A stretch of DNA of 42,717 bases from CAZEVY01 sp964515555 (lineage in GTDB: Bacteria > Acidobacteriota > Terriglobia > Bryobacterales > Bryobacteraceae), in NCBI GenBank assembly GCA_964515555.1, contig CAZEVY010000037.1:1-42717 (forward strand), written 5' to 3'. The position numbers and the translations under genes were made by a program. The notes below the pieces were generated by a model. It did not search any database, was not told where the DNA came from, and saw only the letters and a list, made by a program, of their open reading frames with translations. Positions 16,074 to 25,500 of the stretch are shown one piece after another; position 1 is the first letter of the stretch; each line of letters opens with the position of its first letter.

Positions 16074-17294
16074 TCAGTGGTCGCCGACGCCGCCGTCGGA
16101 GAACACGTAATTCGGCCGGTTCACCGGCTGATACGGGTGCTTGGCGGCGACCTTTTCGTCGATGTCGACGCCCAGGCCGGCGCGGTCGGGCAGCTCGGCG
16201 AATCCGTCCTTGACCACCACCGCGCCGCCGTGGAAGAGGTCGCGAATCCACGGCGTGTTGCGCGGATTGTACTCCTGGATGGTGCAGGCCGGCGTGGTGG
16301 CGTCGACGTGCAGCGACGCCAGCGTCGAGACCTCGCTCTGCGGATTGTGCGGGGCCATCTCGATGCGATACGTCTCGGCCAGCACGCCGATCTTCTTCAT
16401 CTCGAGAATACCGCCGGCGTGGCAGACGTCGGGCTGGATGATATCGACCAAATGACGCGAGCAGAACTCGGCGAAGCCGTACTTGGTGAAGGAGCGCTCG
16501 CCGGTCGCCAGCGGAACCTTGGTCTTGGAGCGCAGCAGCGCCAGTTCGCCGAGGTCTTCGAGTTGCGTCGCCTCTTCGACGAAGAAGGGCCGCAGCTCCT
16601 CGATGCGCGTGCAGAAGTCGACCGCCATGGTGGTGGTCAGCTTGCCGTGGGCGTCGATGCAGATGTCGAAGTCGTCTCCGACGGCCTTGCGGACTTCGGC
16701 GAGGCGCTTGGCGCCCTCACGCACGGCGAAGTTCGGGACCACGAGATCCTTGTCGACGCGAATAAAGCCGCTCTTGGCGGCGGTGTAGCCTTCGGCCTTG
16801 GCCTGAAGGAAGGCGTCGACGGTGGAGCCGACGTCCTTGTATAGGCGCACGCGCCGCCGCGCGGCCCCACCGAGCAGCTTGTAGACCGGCTGTCCGAGCG
16901 CCTTGCCGAGAATGTCCCAGAGCGCGATCTCGACGGCGCTGATCGCCGAGTTGAGGATCGGCCCGCCGCGCCAGCGCGGATACCGGAACATGCCCTGCCA
17001 GAGAAGCTCGATGTCGGTGGGGTCCTTGCCGACCAGGAAGCGGTGATGTTCGAGGATCGCCTGCGAGAGCGTGGCTTCCTTGCTGGTGATGGAGCCTTCG
17101 CCGATGCCGGTGAGTCCCTGGTTGGTGTAGACCTTGGCGAAAACCCAGTTGCCGCCGCCGATGTGCACGACGATCGTCTTGAGGTCGGTGATCTTGAGGT
17201 TGAGCGGCTTGGCCTTCTCGGTGGCGGCCCGGAGTGAGGCGAGTGGCCCGAGCGCGGCTCCGGCGGTCGAGGCGAGGAAGCGTCGGCGTGTCAT
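16074..17294 (-). CDS. Tat-exported enolase-superfamily dehydratase (mandelate racemase / galactonate dehydratase-like)
   Basis: A 406-aa protein starting at ATG 17294 with a twin-arginine-like signal (MTRRRFLASTAGAALGPLAS). Metal ligands of the enolase superfamily are visible: Asp214 (CIDAHGK), Glu240 (FFVEEAT) and Glu266 (ATGERS). His216, the pair Asp289/His292 (QPDVCHAGG) and His316 (MAPHNP) match the general base and acid positions of D-galactonate dehydratase-type enzymes. It should dehydrate or racemise a sugar acid outside the cytoplasm; the exact substrate is unknown. Solibacter-type bacteria often export members of this superfamily. It is convergent with RHS gene 2 (10-bp gap) and divergent from the cupin at 17314, with only 19 bp between start codons. 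Confidence 0.88.
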   Translation of the reverse strand: MTRRRFLASTAGAALGPLASLRAATEKAKPLNLKITDLKTIVVHIGGGNWVFAKVYTNQGLTGIGEGSITSKEATLSQAILEHHRFLVGKDPTDIELLWQGMFRYPRWRGGPILNSAISAVEIALWDILGKALGQPVYKLLGGAARRRVRLYKDVGSTVDAFLQAKAEGYTAAKSGFIRVDKDLVVPNFAVREGAKRLAEVRKAVGDDFDICIDAHGKLTTTMAVDFCTRIEELRPFFVEEATQLEDLGELALLRSKTKVPLATGERSFTKYGFAEFCSRHLVDIIQPDVCHAGGILEMKKIGVLAETYRIEMAPHNPQSEVSTLASLHVDATTPACTIQEYNPRNTPWIRDLFHGGAVVVKDGFAELPDRAGLGVDIDEKVAAKHPYQPVNRPNYVFSDGGVGDH

Positions 17295-17300
17295 GGCGGA

Positions 17301-17306
17301 TAGAAT
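17301..17306 (+). promoter_or_regulatory. Putative -10 box (TAGAAT) for the small cupin gene
   Basis: Seven nucleotides separate it from ATG 17314, predicting a leaderless mRNA. It lies inside the 19-bp gap between two divergent start codons, so the promoter must overlap the start of the enolase-superfamily gene. Confidence 0.42.
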
Positions 17307-17313
17307 ATCACCC

Positions 17314-17691
17314 ATGAGAAAACGTAGCCTCTGGATACTGCCGGTCGCCGCCGTCGCGCTGATCGTGTTCGCCTCGCGCGGGTCGTCGCAGGAGGAGCTC
17401 GATCCTCTGAAGGTTGCGCCGGACACGCACAAGCTGCTGTTCGAGAATCGATTCCTGCGCGTGATTCAGGCCAAGGTGCCCGCCGGCCACGTGGAGCCGA
17501 AGCACCGGCATCCGCACGGCATCACGGTGTACCTGGCCGATTACACCGTCGAGCAGAAGTCGTTCCCCGACGGAAGGACCTCGCGCGGCGACCGAAAGTT
17601 CGGAACCGTGACCTGGAGCGACGCCATCGTGCACGAGGTGATGAACGTCGGCAAGACGGCGTCGCACGCGGTGCGCATCGAGCTGAAGTAA
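17314..17691 (+). CDS. Small exported or membrane-anchored cupin protein
   Basis: A 125-aa protein from ATG 17314 with an N-terminal hydrophobic segment (SLWILPVAAVALIVFASRG) that serves as signal peptide or anchor. A single cupin fold follows, with the metal-binding pattern HVEPKHRHPHGITVYLADYTVE (three or four His) and a closing VTWSDAIVHEVMNVG strand pair. Such proteins often have unknown function, and quercetinase-like activity or small-molecule binding cannot be told apart. Divergent from the enolase-superfamily gene, and convergent with the BrnA-like remnant that ends 6 bp away. Confidence 0.75.
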   Translation: MRKRSLWILPVAAVALIVFASRGSSQEELDPLKVAPDTHKLLFENRFLRVIQAKVPAGHVEPKHRHPHGITVYLADYTVEQKSFPDGRTSRGDRKFGTVTWSDAIVHEVMNVGKTASHAVRIELK

Positions 17692-17697
17692 GCGGGC

Positions 17698-17928
17698 CTA
17701 CTTAGTCTCCGTGGCTTCGATGTCGCGCCTGAGAACTTCGGTGATCAGGTCCGAAAGGCTGACGCCTTGTTTGTTCCGCCTTGCTGGAGTAGTACTGCCA
17801 GATGCTCCGTTCGATCGCGGCCGGCAGGAGCACCTTCTTGTCCTGAGGGATGTAGTGGAGACCGCGAACCCCCGGGTGAAGTCGATCTCGCCGGGCATCG
17901 AGGAATCGTCGATGGGGTCGTTGTTCAT
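17698..17928 (-). pseudogene. BrnA-like antitoxin with two compensating frameshifts
   Basis: The reading frame from ATG 17928 to the TAG at 17698 is open, but its middle is nonsense. The N-terminus (GEIDFTRG) and C-terminus (NKQGVSLSDLITEVLRRDIE) look like BrnA. The true middle (VRGLHYIPQDKKVLLPAAIE, then RSIWQYYSSKAEQ) lies in another frame. It is regained by adding one G to the G-run at 17869-17873 (minus strand) and restoring frame near 17770-17778. BrnA binds and neutralises the BrnT ribonuclease and represses the operon. Its start overlaps the stop of the brnT-like remnant (ATGA, 17925-17928). Either real decay or repeated indel errors. Confidence 0.6.
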
Positions 17929-18235
17929 GGGGCCATTCCCATTCTATATTGTTGAACCTCCGCCGAAGTCGCCCGACGGGCGGAGATGATACGCACTTTC
18001 GTCCAGGACGGCCGGACTTCAGTCCACAATAGGCCACGGCAAGCGGCGAGCCCTTGGCGGCGATTCCGACGGAGAACCAGCGTCCCTCGCCGGCCCCGTG
18101 TACCACGTCGGCGACCGTCAGCACCCGCGGATCGTGAAAGACAGTACAGGCAAGGTCGAAGGAGATCCCCTGCTTGCGCTCGTTGGAGGCAGCCTTGCGT
18201 GGATCCCACTCAAACTCGACTAAACCCTCAGACAC
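17925..18235 (-). pseudogene. BrnT-like toxin remnant with a frameshift
   Basis: The gene starts at GTG 18235 with VEFEWDPRKAASNERKQGIS, then DLACTVFHDPRVLTVADV and GRWFSVGIAAKGSPLAVAY, all clear BrnT features (a RelE-fold ribonuclease). The ending of the family, KVRIISARRATSAEVQQY, is in a different frame that stops at 17925. The break lies around 18020-18034. BrnT usually precedes brnA in one operon, as here. With one break in brnT and two in brnA, the module is probably not functional as sequenced. Confidence 0.68.
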
Positions 18236-18300
18236 GTCGTGCGTGCACCCGACGAATCTTATCGCACTCTGGCGGCTCGCCACGATCCACATAGGTTCGC

Positions 18301-18306
18301 GATAAT
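18301..18306 (+). promoter_or_regulatory. Putative -10 box (GATAAT) for the TPR-thioredoxin gene
   Basis: Seven nucleotides precede the ATG at 18314, again the spacing expected of a leaderless transcript. The -35 is not evident. Confidence 0.38.
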
Positions 18307-18313
18307 CGTCTTG

Positions 18314-20467
18314 ATGCGACTGCCCGCCATCCTGCTCCTCGTCCCGGCGCTCCTCGCCCAGACCGCCGACGACCTCTCGCCCGCCGACAAGTACAAACAA
18401 GGCCACTCCAAACACGGCCAGGCCTTCGACACCGGGCCGCGGTCGCGACCGGTCGCCATGGACGACATCGGCAAGGTCCATTTCCCCATTACGACGAAGA
18501 ACCCTGAAGTGCAAAAGTGGTTCGACCAGGGCGTCACGCTCCTGCATTCCTTCTGGGACTATGAGGCCGAGCGCGCCTTCCGATGGTGTCTGAAACTGGA
18601 GCCCGACAACGCCATGGCCTGGTGGGGACTCGCCCGCGCCGCAGGCGGCGATCGCGCCACCGAGTTCATCAAGGAGGCCTCCAAGCGCAAGGCTTCCGTG
18701 ACCGAGCGCGAGCGCCTCTACATCGAGGCCATGGAGGCCATGAACCGGCCCGACCCGCTGCGCGACCGCTCGAACGACTACCAGGTCCGCAATCGCGAGT
18801 ACAAGAAGACGCTGGAGTCGATCGTCGTGCGGTTCCCCGACGACATGGAGGCCCGCGCCATGCTCGCCCTCGCCAACATGGGCGACTCGCGCTACGGCAC
18901 CGAGCGCATCCTCCGCGAGATCATCGCCAGGGAGCCGGCGCATCCCGGAGCGCATCACTATCGCATTCACAACTGGAACTATCACGAGCCCGAGCAGGCG
19001 CTCGACAGCTGCCGCCGGTACGGCGAGATCGCGCCCGGCATCGGCCACGCGCAGCACATGCCCGGCCATGTTTACTCCACCGTCGGCATGTGGCACGAAG
19101 CCGCCATCAGCATGGACGCCGCGACGCGCGTCGAGATCCGCCGCATGCACGAGCGCATGGTGTTCCCGTACAACTACTGGAACTACGGCCACAACCGCGC
19201 CTATCTTTCTTATATTCAGGAGCAGCTCGGCATGGTGGACGCGGCGCTCTACGGCGCGCGGCAACTGGTCGACGTGCCGCTGGATCCCAAGGACAACCTC
19301 GATGCGCAGTACAGTCCGCACTCGCAGGGCATCAACAGCATGCTGCGCGCGCTGATCAAGTTCGAGCGCTGGCGGGAGCTGCTCGACAAAAAGTCGATTC
19401 CGTGGCGCGAGATCTTTCGCGACAAGATACTCAAGGCCTACGCTGAGACGCGCGCGCACATCGCCCTTGGCGACATGGAGAAGGCCGAGAAGAGCCTGGC
19501 GGCGCACGCCGCGCTCAAGAAGGATCTCGAGAAGAACAAGAACTACGAGCGGCTGTTCAACCTCACCGAAAAGGAGCTGAAGGGGCGCTTTGCGATCGCG
19601 CGCGGCGAGACGCTCAGGGGCCTCGGGATGCTCACCGAGGCCGCCGAGACGCAGTTTGAAATGCAGCGCGGCGATAACGACCCGCCGGGATATCCCGAGG
19701 TCCTCTATATCAGCCTGGGCCGGGCGTATCTGGCGGCGAAGAGTCCAGGCCTCGCGGTGCAGGCCTTCGAGAACGCGACGAAGCTCACGCGCAACGACAT
19801 CTTCGCGCTCGCGGGACTGGTGGAGGCGTACCACGCGCTCGGCGAGACCAGGAAGGCCGAGGCGGCCCTGTCGCAGCTCCTCTTCACCGCATCGGACGCC
19901 GACAAAGGGCTGAAGCTGATCGAACGCGCGCAGGCGACCGGTGTGAAGGCCGAGCCGCGCGACCAGTCGCCCGGTCCGCAGCGGAACTACGCCAAGAGCG
20001 GCCTGTCGCGCTTCGGCTCGATCGCCTGGGAGCCGTTCGCGGCGCCGAAGCTGGACGCGCGCGACGCCGAGGGCAAGAGCGTCACGCTGGAGGAATATCG
20101 CGGGAAGAACGTGATTCTCGTTTTCTATCTCGGACGTGAGTGCGTGCACTGCATGAAGCAGTTGCGCGACATCGTCGCGAAGAAGGGCGAGTGGGAGCGG
20201 CTGGAGGCCGTGGTCCTCGGGGTCAGCCCCAACGACCCCGCGCAGAACGCCGACGCGCAGAAGGGGCTGGCCGGCGTGCGGCTGCTCTCCGACGCGAAGT
20301 TCGAGAACTCGCGCCGCTTTCATTCCTACGACGATTTCGAGGAGATGGAGATTCACTCGACCGTCCTGATCGACAAGCGCGGCCGCGTGCACTGGGCGCG
20401 CACCGGCGGCGAGCCGTTCGGCGACATGAATTTCCTGGTGCGGCAACTGGAAAGAATGAATCGTTAG
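18314..20467 (+). CDS. Exported TPR protein with C-terminal thioredoxin/AhpC-like domain
   Basis: A 717-aa protein from ATG 18314, chosen because it opens the signal peptide MRLPAILLLVPALLAQ. Residues ~70-540 carry tetratricopeptide repeats (WFDQGVTLLHSFWDYEAERAF, AMAWWGLARAAGG, PGHVYSTVGMWHEAAISMD, SLGRAYLAAKSPGLAVQAFE). The last ~150 residues form a redoxin domain with NVILVFYLGRECVHC, whose CxxC is Cys610-Cys613, and a closing STVLIDKRGRVHWAR. This suggests a periplasmic thiol-disulfide or peroxiredoxin-type activity attached to a TPR scaffold. Similar TPR plus redoxin fusions occur in Acidobacteria; the partner is unknown. It is preceded by the decayed TA locus and followed by the zinc-ribbon gene after 36 bp. 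Confidence 0.85.
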   Translation: MRLPAILLLVPALLAQTADDLSPADKYKQGHSKHGQAFDTGPRSRPVAMDDIGKVHFPITTKNPEVQKWFDQGVTLLHSFWDYEAERAFRWCLKLEPDNAMAWWGLARAAGGDRATEFIKEASKRKASVTERERLYIEAMEAMNRPDPLRDRSNDYQVRNREYKKTLESIVVRFPDDMEARAMLALANMGDSRYGTERILREIIAREPAHPGAHHYRIHNWNYHEPEQALDSCRRYGEIAPGIGHAQHMPGHVYSTVGMWHEAAISMDAATRVEIRRMHERMVFPYNYWNYGHNRAYLSYIQEQLGMVDAALYGARQLVDVPLDPKDNLDAQYSPHSQGINSMLRALIKFERWRELLDKKSIPWREIFRDKILKAYAETRAHIALGDMEKAEKSLAAHAALKKDLEKNKNYERLFNLTEKELKGRFAIARGETLRGLGMLTEAAETQFEMQRGDNDPPGYPEVLYISLGRAYLAAKSPGLAVQAFENATKLTRNDIFALAGLVEAYHALGETRKAEAALSQLLFTASDADKGLKLIERAQATGVKAEPRDQSPGPQRNYAKSGLSRFGSIAWEPFAAPKLDARDAEGKSVTLEEYRGKNVILVFYLGRECVHCMKQLRDIVAKKGEWERLEAVVLGVSPNDPAQNADAQKGLAGVRLLSDAKFENSRRFHSYDDFEEMEIHSTVLIDKRGRVHWARTGGEPFGDMNFLVRQLERMNR

Positions 20468-20486
20468 GTGGGCGGCCCCACTGCGC

Positions 20487-20492
20487 TAGATT
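20487..20492 (+). promoter_or_regulatory. Putative -10 box (TAGATT) for the zinc-ribbon gene
   Basis: It lies 11 nt before ATG 20504 and has no ribosome-binding site after it. Readthrough from the upstream TPR gene is an alternative source of transcript. Confidence 0.3.
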
Positions 20493-20503
20493 GAAGTAAC
20501 GCC

Positions 20504-21175
20504 ATGTTCACCTGGATCTGCCCGCAATGCGGCCGCGAGGTGCCCCCCTCCTATAACGAATGCCCCGACTGCGCCGCCAAGGCCAAGGGCGTCACCGAAG
20601 CGAGCGCCGCGCCTTCTCCTCCGCCACCGGCCGCTCCGCAAGCGGCTCCGCCGCCGCCGGCTGCGGCGCCGCGACCCCAGGTGGTGGTGGTTCGCAGCGC
20701 CGTCCCCGGGTGGCTGGTGACCTTGCTGGTCGCAATGGTGCTGGTGGGCGTGGGCGCGGGCGTGTTCGTGTTTATGCGACTGCGCGCGAAAGGTGCTGCG
20801 TCGGCGGATTCCACGGCGGCCCCTGCCCTGGAGACGCCGGCGCCCGCGGCGGAAGCGGCCGCGGCGACTGGTCCTCATCGCTTCGCCAAGTACATCGAGG
20901 TCACCGGCGTCAGGATCATTGAAGAGAAGCAGCGTGCGCGGGTGCGCTGTGTGCTGGTGAATCATTCGCCCGCGGAGCTAGGCGCGATCCAGGGAGTGGT
21001 GACGCTGCGCGCGGCCAACGTCGAGACGCCGGTCGCGACCTTCCCGTTCAAAGAGGCGTCGCTTGGACCCTGGGAGTCGCGCGAGATTTCGGCGGCGCTG
21101 GATACCAAACTGCGCGCCTACGAGATTCCCGACTGGCAGTTCGTTCGCGCCGTCGTGCGGATCACTTCGCCGTAG
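20504..21175 (+). CDS. Zinc-ribbon single-pass membrane protein
   Basis: A 223-aa protein. The N-terminus holds a four-cysteine zinc ribbon (Cys6, Cys9, Cys20, Cys23 in CPQCG and CPDC). A Pro/Ala-rich linker (~32-60) leads to one transmembrane helix (~68-91), and the C-terminal ~100 residues make an FxLYD-like beta domain (VRCVLVNHSPAELGAIQGVV, then LGPWESREISAALD). The ribbon should face the cytoplasm and the beta domain the periplasm. Function unknown; this layout is common in soil bacteria. It is tail-to-tail with the GT-C/TPR gene and overlaps it by 14 bp. Confidence 0.75.
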   Translation: MFTWICPQCGREVPPSYNECPDCAAKAKGVTEASAAPSPPPPAAPQAAPPPPAAAPRPQVVVVRSAVPGWLVTLLVAMVLVGVGAGVFVFMRLRAKGAASADSTAAPALETPAPAAEAAAATGPHRFAKYIEVTGVRIIEEKQRARVRCVLVNHSPAELGAIQGVVTLRAANVETPVATFPFKEASLGPWESREISAALDTKLRAYEIPDWQFVRAVVRITSP

Positions 21176-22580
21176 GACAGGCTGGCGGAAGCGGTCCGCC
21201 CAGCCGCTGCAACTGCCGCCGCGCGTCGGCGAGACACGGGTCAAGCGCGAGCGCCCTGGCGAAGTCGCCCTTCGCGGCTTCGGCGTCCCCTAGCGCCAGC
21301 AGCGCCACCCCGCGATTGAACCATGCACGCGCGTTCGCGGGCTCCAGCGCCGCCGCTCGCCCGAACTCGCCCAGCGCACCGGCGGCGTTGCCCGATTCGA
21401 GCAGCACGCGACCCAGCTCGGCGGCGACCCCCGGGTCGTCGGGCGCCAGTCGTCGCGCTTCCTCGAGGATCGGGAGCGCTTCGGCGGGCGAGACGGCACG
21501 CGCGAGATGAATCCTCGGGCGCACATTCGCCGGCGATGCGGCGACGGCTTCGCTCCACAGCGCACGCTCGGATCGCCACACGAACGCGCGTTGAACGCTG
21601 AGCGCGGCGAGCGCCACGGCCAGCACCGCGACGATCGGCGTTCTCACGCGCGACAGCGCCAGTCCGGCGGCCGCGGCGACAAACACCATCGGCAGATACA
21701 TCCGGCGATACGCAACCACGTCGGCGGCGGCGAACACCGAGGAGCTCGGCAGCAACACCACCAGTGCCAGCGCCAGCCAGAATCCGGCGCGATCCGCCGA
21801 CCACCGGCGCAATCCCCACACGGCCAGCGCCGCGACCGGCAACCACAGCAGCGCGCCCCCGGCGGCTTCGGGCTCCACCGAAAACCCCCACGGCGCGACG
21901 ATCATCCGCGCGTAGTGCGCGATCGCCGCTCCCTGCGCGGCGAGGTAGTCGAACGGCGAGATCCCCGACTGCGCCCCAGCGCCCGAGCCCGGCGTCGCTG
22001 ACGCGATCCAGGTGACACGCGCACCCGCCGCGAGTGACATCGCCAGCATCGCCGCTACCGGCGCCCGTGCGAGCTGCAGCATCGCCAGCGCCACCGGGAA
22101 GGCCGCGCATTCCTCTTTCGCCAGCAATGCCAGCCCGAACCACGCGACCGCCTGCCACCGGCGCCCGGCCAGCCATCGGTCGAGCGCGAGCAGGCACAGC
22201 GCGGTCATCAGGAGGGTCGCGCGCGCGAAGACGTAGCACACGGTCTCCGATTGCACCGGGTGCACGGCGAACACCAGCGCCGCGATGAAAGCCGCGCGCG
22301 GCGGCATCAACCGCCCCAGCGCGCGCCAGGCGAACAGCGTCGACGCGGCGTGCAGCGTGACGTTCACAGCGTGCCAGCTCCAGGGCTCGCTCCCGGCGAT
22401 GCGCAGATGAATCCAGAACGTCAGCCACGTGAGCGGACGGGTCGCTGGCGACGGCAGCCCGCCGGCGACGATCGAGTAGTCGTCGAGGTGGAACGGCGCC
22501 GTCAGACTCACGCCGAACGCCGCCAGCGCCGCGACGACCAGTATCGCCGGTTCCGGCAACGGCCCTGGACGCGCCGCCAC
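21162..22580 (-). CDS. Polytopic membrane protein with C-terminal TPRs (TMTC/GT-C-like)
   Basis: A 472-aa protein. The first ~340 residues contain about eight to ten hydrophobic segments. The early loop FHLDDYS (Asp33-Asp34) matches the acidic motif of GT-C glycosyltransferases, and AVHPVQSETVCYVFARATLL resembles the HPVHTEAV signature of TMTC-type O-mannosyltransferases. The C-terminus (~355-460) is TPR (ARRLAPDDPGVAAELGRVLLE, then AWFNRGVALLALGDAEAAKG). A protein-glycosyl-transfer role is plausible but not shown. The start is a GTG at 22580, 5 bp behind the stop of the Tricorn-type protease, so the two are probably translated from one message. Overlaps the end of the zinc-ribbon gene on the other strand. 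Confidence 0.75.
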   Translation of the reverse strand: MAARPGPLPEPAILVVAALAAFGVSLTAPFHLDDYSIVAGGLPSPATRPLTWLTFWIHLRIAGSEPWSWHAVNVTLHAASTLFAWRALGRLMPPRAAFIAALVFAVHPVQSETVCYVFARATLLMTALCLLALDRWLAGRRWQAVAWFGLALLAKEECAAFPVALAMLQLARAPVAAMLAMSLAAGARVTWIASATPGSGAGAQSGISPFDYLAAQGAAIAHYARMIVAPWGFSVEPEAAGGALLWLPVAALAVWGLRRWSADRAGFWLALALVVLLPSSSVFAAADVVAYRRMYLPMVFVAAAAGLALSRVRTPIVAVLAVALAALSVQRAFVWRSERALWSEAVAASPANVRPRIHLARAVSPAEALPILEEARRLAPDDPGVAAELGRVLLESGNAAGALGEFGRAAALEPANARAWFNRGVALLALGDAEAAKGDFARALALDPCLADARRQLQRLGGPLPPACPTAK

Positions 22581-22585
22581 CGATG

Positions 22586-25500
22586 TTACTTCTTCATCTC
22601 GGCCCGCAGGACCTCGATGGCCTTGTCGATCTGCGTATCGCGGCCACGCAGGAAATCCTCAGGCGTCACGTCGACATGGATGTCGGGCGGCACGCCGTAG
22701 TTTTCCATGTTGACGCCCTTGGCGTTGAACACCCCGGAGCCCGGCGTGCGGATGGCGGACCCATCGAGCAGCGTGTACGACCCGGTGCCGATCACCCCGC
22801 CGTAGGTCGGCACGCCGATTACCTTGCCGAGGCCCAGGGCGCGGAACCCGTCGGGAAACATTTCCGCGTTCGAGCCCGAGCGCTCGTTCTGCATCACCAC
22901 CATCGGCCCGAAGAAGGCGCGGAGCGGGCGCGGAACGTCGATCGTATTGTTGCGCGACCGGGTCGACTGGTAGGGAAGCCGCTGGCCGAGAATTTGCAGT
23001 AATTCCTGGTCGATGCCGCCGCCGCCGTTGAAACGCTGGTCGATAATGAGCGCTTTCTTGTCGCGATTATCCATTAAGTCGCGCTGGAATTGTTCGAGCG
23101 ACGGCGCGTTCATGGCGCGGATGTGCAAGTATCCGATCTCGCCGTTGGTGGTCTTCTCCACCATCCGCCGCCGGTCCTCGACCCACTTCTCGTATTGCAG
23201 GGTCGTGTGCGGCTGCACGCCGACCGGCTCGACCACCGCTTTCCAGGCGCCTTCCGCCGCCGGCTTCGAATTCACCGTGAACTCTAGTTTCCGCCCCGGC
23301 GCCAGGGCGTAATGCCTCCAGTAGTTGTCACCCGCCTTGATGTCCTTGCCGTCGATCGCCAGGACGTAATTCCCCGCGGCGATTTTCACGAAATCGTGGT
23401 CGGCCGGGCCTTTTCTGTACACGTGCGCGACCTTGAAGTAACCCGACGCGTCGGGCTCCAGCTCAAAGCCCGGATACCGCGTCTGGAGTGTGCCGCGTCC
23501 TGCGCCGCCTCCTCCTCCGCCCGCGCCGATCCCCGTGTGCGAGGCGTTCAACTCGCCGATCATGTTCATGACCACGTTGTGGAGCTCTTCCTGGTCGGCC
23601 ACCCAGGTCAGGAGCGGCTCGTAGGTCTCCCGCATGCGCACCCAGTCGACGCCGTGCATCTTGGGATCGTAGAAGCGGTTCTTCATGACTCGCCAGCTCT
23701 CGTTGAACACCTGGCGGCGCTCGGCGTCATGATCGATTTCGACGCGCGCGGTGAACGACACGCGTCTTCGCTCGGCGGGACGTCCCATCGGAACCGGCGC
23801 CGCACCCTCGCCGCCACCGACGCTCGCCGAGTACATTCCCCTGCCTTCCTGGTAATAAATTGTCCGGCCGTCGCGCGAGAACTGGAGCGAGCCGAGACCG
23901 CCTCCCCCGAACTGCGCCTGAGGCGGCGGGCCGTCCTCGGCGCCCTCCGGCGGACCCGACTGCGCGACGCGCGTGAGCCGCTCGCCGTCTTCCTGGATGG
24001 TGTACAGCGTGGCGACGAATCGTCCGCCCGACTGCCCGGCGGCGACGAACGCGTACAGCCGCGAGTCGGGCGACGGCGTCACGGTGATGACGTTGTCGGC
24101 CAGGCGCGTCAGTTGCCGGATGCGCCGGTCGAGCGACTCCCACTCGATGCGCACATCGGGGGGCGACGAAGAGGTCGCCGCGCCCGCCGGTCCGCGGCCG
24201 CGCGCCGGTCCCGCGGCCTGCGCCTCCTCTTCACTGTCGACGCCGCGATCGCGCGGATCGCGGTCCTCGCGAGTGAGCGTCACCGCGTAGAGCTGCATGG
24301 TCGGCTGGCGCGTGCTGGCGATACTGCCGGCCTGGGCGACGCCACCGAGCACCAGCAGCTTCCGGCCGTCCGGCGTCCAGCGCGCGAACGTCGAGCTGAA
24401 CAAAACGTCACCGCCGATGGTGCGTTCCTCCCCGCCGGCCGTGGATATGATCGCCACGCGCGGGCGCAGATCGCGGCTGGTGCGCGTGTAGGAGATCCAC
24501 TTGCCATCCGGTGAGAAGCGCGGGTTTCCGATATTGCCGACCTCGCCGGTGGCCAACGCCTGCGTCTTGCCGGACTCGATCTCCACACGGTGCAGTTTTT
24601 TGTCGGAGGCTGTGTAGAGCAGCGACTTCGAATCCGGCGCCCACTCGATGGAGATCTTGTCGGTGTCGGCATCGGTGAGCTTGCGGGGATCGCCGCCGCG
24701 CTCGGTGGTCAGCCAGATTTCCTCGCGCCCGCTGCGATCGCTTACGAAGGCGATCCACTTGCCGTCGGGCGACCAGGCCGGGTTCATGTCGCGCCAGTAG
24801 GACTCGGTGACGCGGCGCGGCTCGCCCCGCTCGGTGGCGACCGTGAAGATCTCGCCATGCGTCGAGATGGCAGCGCGCCGCGTCGAGGGTGAAAGATGGA
24901 AGCTGTCGGCCTCGTTCTGGATGGTGCGCAGCTCGAAGTCATTCTCCTTGTCGTCGGTGGCGATCTCGAACTTCAGCTCGACGGTCTTGCCGCTGGCCGT
25001 ATCGAGCTTCCAGATTCCGAAGTTCTCCTCATAGACGATGGTGCGGCCGTCGCTCGAGATCGAGGGAAAGAAAAGATTCCCCGACGTGTGCTTCGTCACC
25101 TGCACCGGACGGCCGCCGCGATCGGAGACCTTCCAGATGTTGTTGACGCTCTTCATGACCTCGGGGCCGCCGAAGGCGATCCCCTTCTCGTTCGGCAGGC
25201 GGTCGGCGACGAAGAAGATTTCGCCGTTTCGCCCATAGAGCGGCCAGGAGCAGTTGCCTTTGTACTCGTCGTCGACCAGTTTGCGGAACGTCTTGGCGGA
25301 CGCGTCCATCAGCCACAGGTCGTTGGCGTTCGAGCCGCGATAGTGTTTGCGCCACCAGGGCGTGGAGTGGCGCGTGTAGGCGAGCTTGGAGGCGTCGGGC
25401 GAGTAACTGCCCCACGATCCCCAGTCGGTCGGGATGAGCTGTTCCAGCCCGCCCTCGGAGGGGACTCCGTAGAGGTTGCCGACTCCGGGGAAGACGACGC

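Noticed and set aside
17702..20446. A 914-aa minus-strand open frame
   Set aside because: Most of it is antisense to the TPR-redoxin gene. Only its C-terminal end contains true BrnT/BrnA-like sequence, which I annotated separately.
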